DNA from: Flavobacterium sp. 9AF
Lineage (GTDB): Bacteria; Bacteroidota; Bacteroidia; Flavobacteriales; Flavobacteriaceae
Direction: 5' to 3'
DNA: 32,694 nt
NCBI RefSeq assembly: GCF_902506265.1
Contig: NZ_LR733586.1
Location: forward strand, 1 to 32,694
Below, in pieces: positions 31,463 to 32,694 of the stretch. Within the stretch, counting starts at the first letter, position 1. Each line of letters opens with the position of its first letter. The translations under genes and the position numbers were made by a program. Below the pieces are notes generated by a model, which searched no databases, had not been told where the DNA came from, and saw nothing but the letters and a program-made list of their open reading frames with translations.

Positions 31463-32694
31463 TATTTTTTTATTAGTTTAGATTGTAACATAAAAAGACA
31501 ATAAAAAGTAATAAAAAAAACTACTCCTCTTTGTCTCCATAAAAATGATTCGGTCAAAAATAAGCTTATCATTAGAATTGTGAAAGAAATATGATTAAAA
31601 TCTTTAAATTTTATTGCTTTTTTTAATGAGAAATATAGCATACTTAATAAAAGTAAAAAACCAATAAAACCTAACTCTGCGAAAATTTGAAGATATTGGT
31701 TATGGAAATTTTTATTCTGATATCCTTCCATTTCTTCATTACCTTGAAAAACATTATGCTTTTTACTTTTTTCAACTATTTTTATTTGTGAGGCGTTAAG
31801 TCCAAAACCTTTCCAAAAAATTGGATTTTCTTGTAATAATTCATTAAATACCCTCGTTTGATAAACTCTAAAAGCCATTGCTGGAAAAAAATCTTTTTGT
31901 GAAAAAACTTCATTATTCCAAGCTTCATATAATGTAACTCTATTTGAAAAAATTGATGATTCATTAATTACATTATGACCAATTCCTTTTTGGGTATTAT
32001 TTTTAAATTCATTTTCAAGAAATGTTGCAATTTTATTGTAAAATAAAAAACCTAAAATTAAACTTGAAAATATTAACAAATTTCTCAATCTCATTCTGTT
32101 TGATGATCTTGAAAAAAAAAGGTAATAAATACAACATAACAAAAATGTTGTAAATAAGACAATTGTAGAATTTAATAAAATTAAAAACAACAATAAAATT
32201 ATTGAATAAATTATTTCCTTTTTGTTCTTTTTTTGCTTTTGAATAGATAATAAAAAGGCCAAGGAAATAAATAATGAAACATGAACCGCATTAAGTTCTT
32301 TAGGCACTAAACCAAAATCATTATTATAATCTCCATGAAAGAAAAAAACAGATGTTGTTTTAAAATAAATACCTCTAATAATTGCTCTAATTAAAAAAAA
32401 AAATGAAAACAATACAGAAATAAAAACGTATTTTAAAAGTACTTTTTCTTTAAATTTTATTATGTATTCATGTTTAAATATAAAAAATAATGGAATGACA
32501 AATAAAAATAATTGTCTTGGAACACCTTTTATAGAAGCAATTGAATCTATACTCCAAAAAAAAGAAGCTAAAATCCATAAAAAAAGAGAAATTGGAATTA
32601 ATAAACTAAAATTCTTTTGAAACTTTACTTTTTTAAAATCAAAAATCAAAATAATTATATTTGATATTAGCATTAAATTACTAATATATAATGG
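31462..32694 (-). CDS. O-antigen ligase/polymerase-like membrane protein (5' end outside window)
   Basis: At least 403 residues with about ten or more hydrophobic helices. It resembles the Wzy_C/O-antigen-ligase family: [21 protein letters not shown] near the N-terminus, a large extracytoplasmic loop containing [20 protein letters not shown], and [27 protein letters not shown], the typical HNxYLQ...GxxG signature. The first in-window ATG is at 32671-32673. The frame stays open to the window edge (…PLYISNLM upstream), still hydrophobic, so the true start probably lies outside and the annotation is partial. Either a polymerase or a ligase is possible. The sequence is the most AT-rich in the window, as is common for such genes. 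Confidence 0.8.
   Translation of the reverse strand, partial: PLYISNLMLISNIIILIFDFKKVKFQKNFSLLIPISLFLWILASFFWSIDSIASIKGVPRQLFLFVIPLFFIFKHEYIIKFKEKVLLKYVFISVLFSFFFLIRAIIRGIYFKTTSVFFFHGDYNNDFGLVPKELNAVHVSLFISLAFLLSIQKQKKNKKEIIYSIILLLFLILLNSTIVLFTTFLLCCIYYLFFSRSSNRMRLRNLLIFSSLILGFLFYNKIATFLENEFKNNTQKGIGHNVINESSIFSNRVTLYEAWNNEVFSQKDFFPAMAFRVYQTRVFNELLQENPIFWKGFGLNASQIKIVEKSKKHNVFQGNEEMEGYQNKNFHNQYLQIFAELGFIGFLLLLSMLYFSLKKAIKFKDFNHISFTILMISLFLTESFLWRQRGVVFFITFYCLFMLQSKLIKK

Noticed and set aside
1..32694. CRISPR arrays, tRNA or rRNA genes, transposases, prophage or defence islands
   Set aside because: No regular spacer-repeat pattern, cloverleaf, transposase motif or phage gene was seen; the genes are mostly housekeeping and envelope functions.

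Overview
This window looks like chromosomal DNA of a member of the Flavobacteriaceae (Bacteroidota). It is AT-rich, especially in the last 3 kb. Several intergenic gaps carry the Bacteroidota promoter pattern TTTG - about 16-19 nt - TAnnTTTG. It also encodes flavobacterial families of unknown function (DUF4254, DUF6427, DUF6341, DUF4421, DUF3575). All calls are by reading the sequence; no database search was run.

Positions 1-4112 (minus strand): a crotonase-family enzyme, an orphan membrane histidine kinase, hemJ, then hemH. Positions 4235-5107: an AraC-family regulator, divergent from the large plus-strand run. Positions 5337-15319: ten co-directional, tightly packed genes, hemA, hemC, trkH, trkA, hemD, hemE, a DUF3575 outer-membrane protein, hemF, a DUF4421 outer-membrane protein and hemB. 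Together with hemJ and hemH this covers the protoporphyrin route from glutamyl-tRNA to protoheme, with only hemL (GSA aminotransferase) absent. A TrkH/TrkA potassium-uptake pair sits inside the run, between hemC and hemD.

Positions 15320-25680 hold mostly housekeeping genes: dprA, ppc (PEP carboxylase), an unrecognised lipoprotein, trpS, a PlsC-type acyltransferase, a GT9/heptosyltransferase-like enzyme, a DUF4254 protein, upp, a DUF6427 membrane protein and a small DUF6341-like membrane protein. Two copies of a dispersed intergenic element, in opposite orientation, lie before dprA and between trpS and plsC. They share conserved flanking blocks and have different hairpin-forming centres.

Positions 25681-32694: purD, a divergent PaaK-like adenylate-forming enzyme, then a minus-strand surface-polysaccharide operon read as O-antigen ligase/polymerase (open at the window edge), UDP-glucuronate decarboxylase, polyprenyl-phosphate sugar transferase and GT2 glycosyltransferase. 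Its stop and start codons abut or overlap.

I saw no rRNA, tRNA, CRISPR array, transposase, phage or obvious defence system. The most unusual things are the repeat-element pair, the K+ transporter and two outer-membrane genes inside the heme run, the divergent AraC regulator and orphan kinase around the heme genes, and several small nucleotide structures at gene starts.
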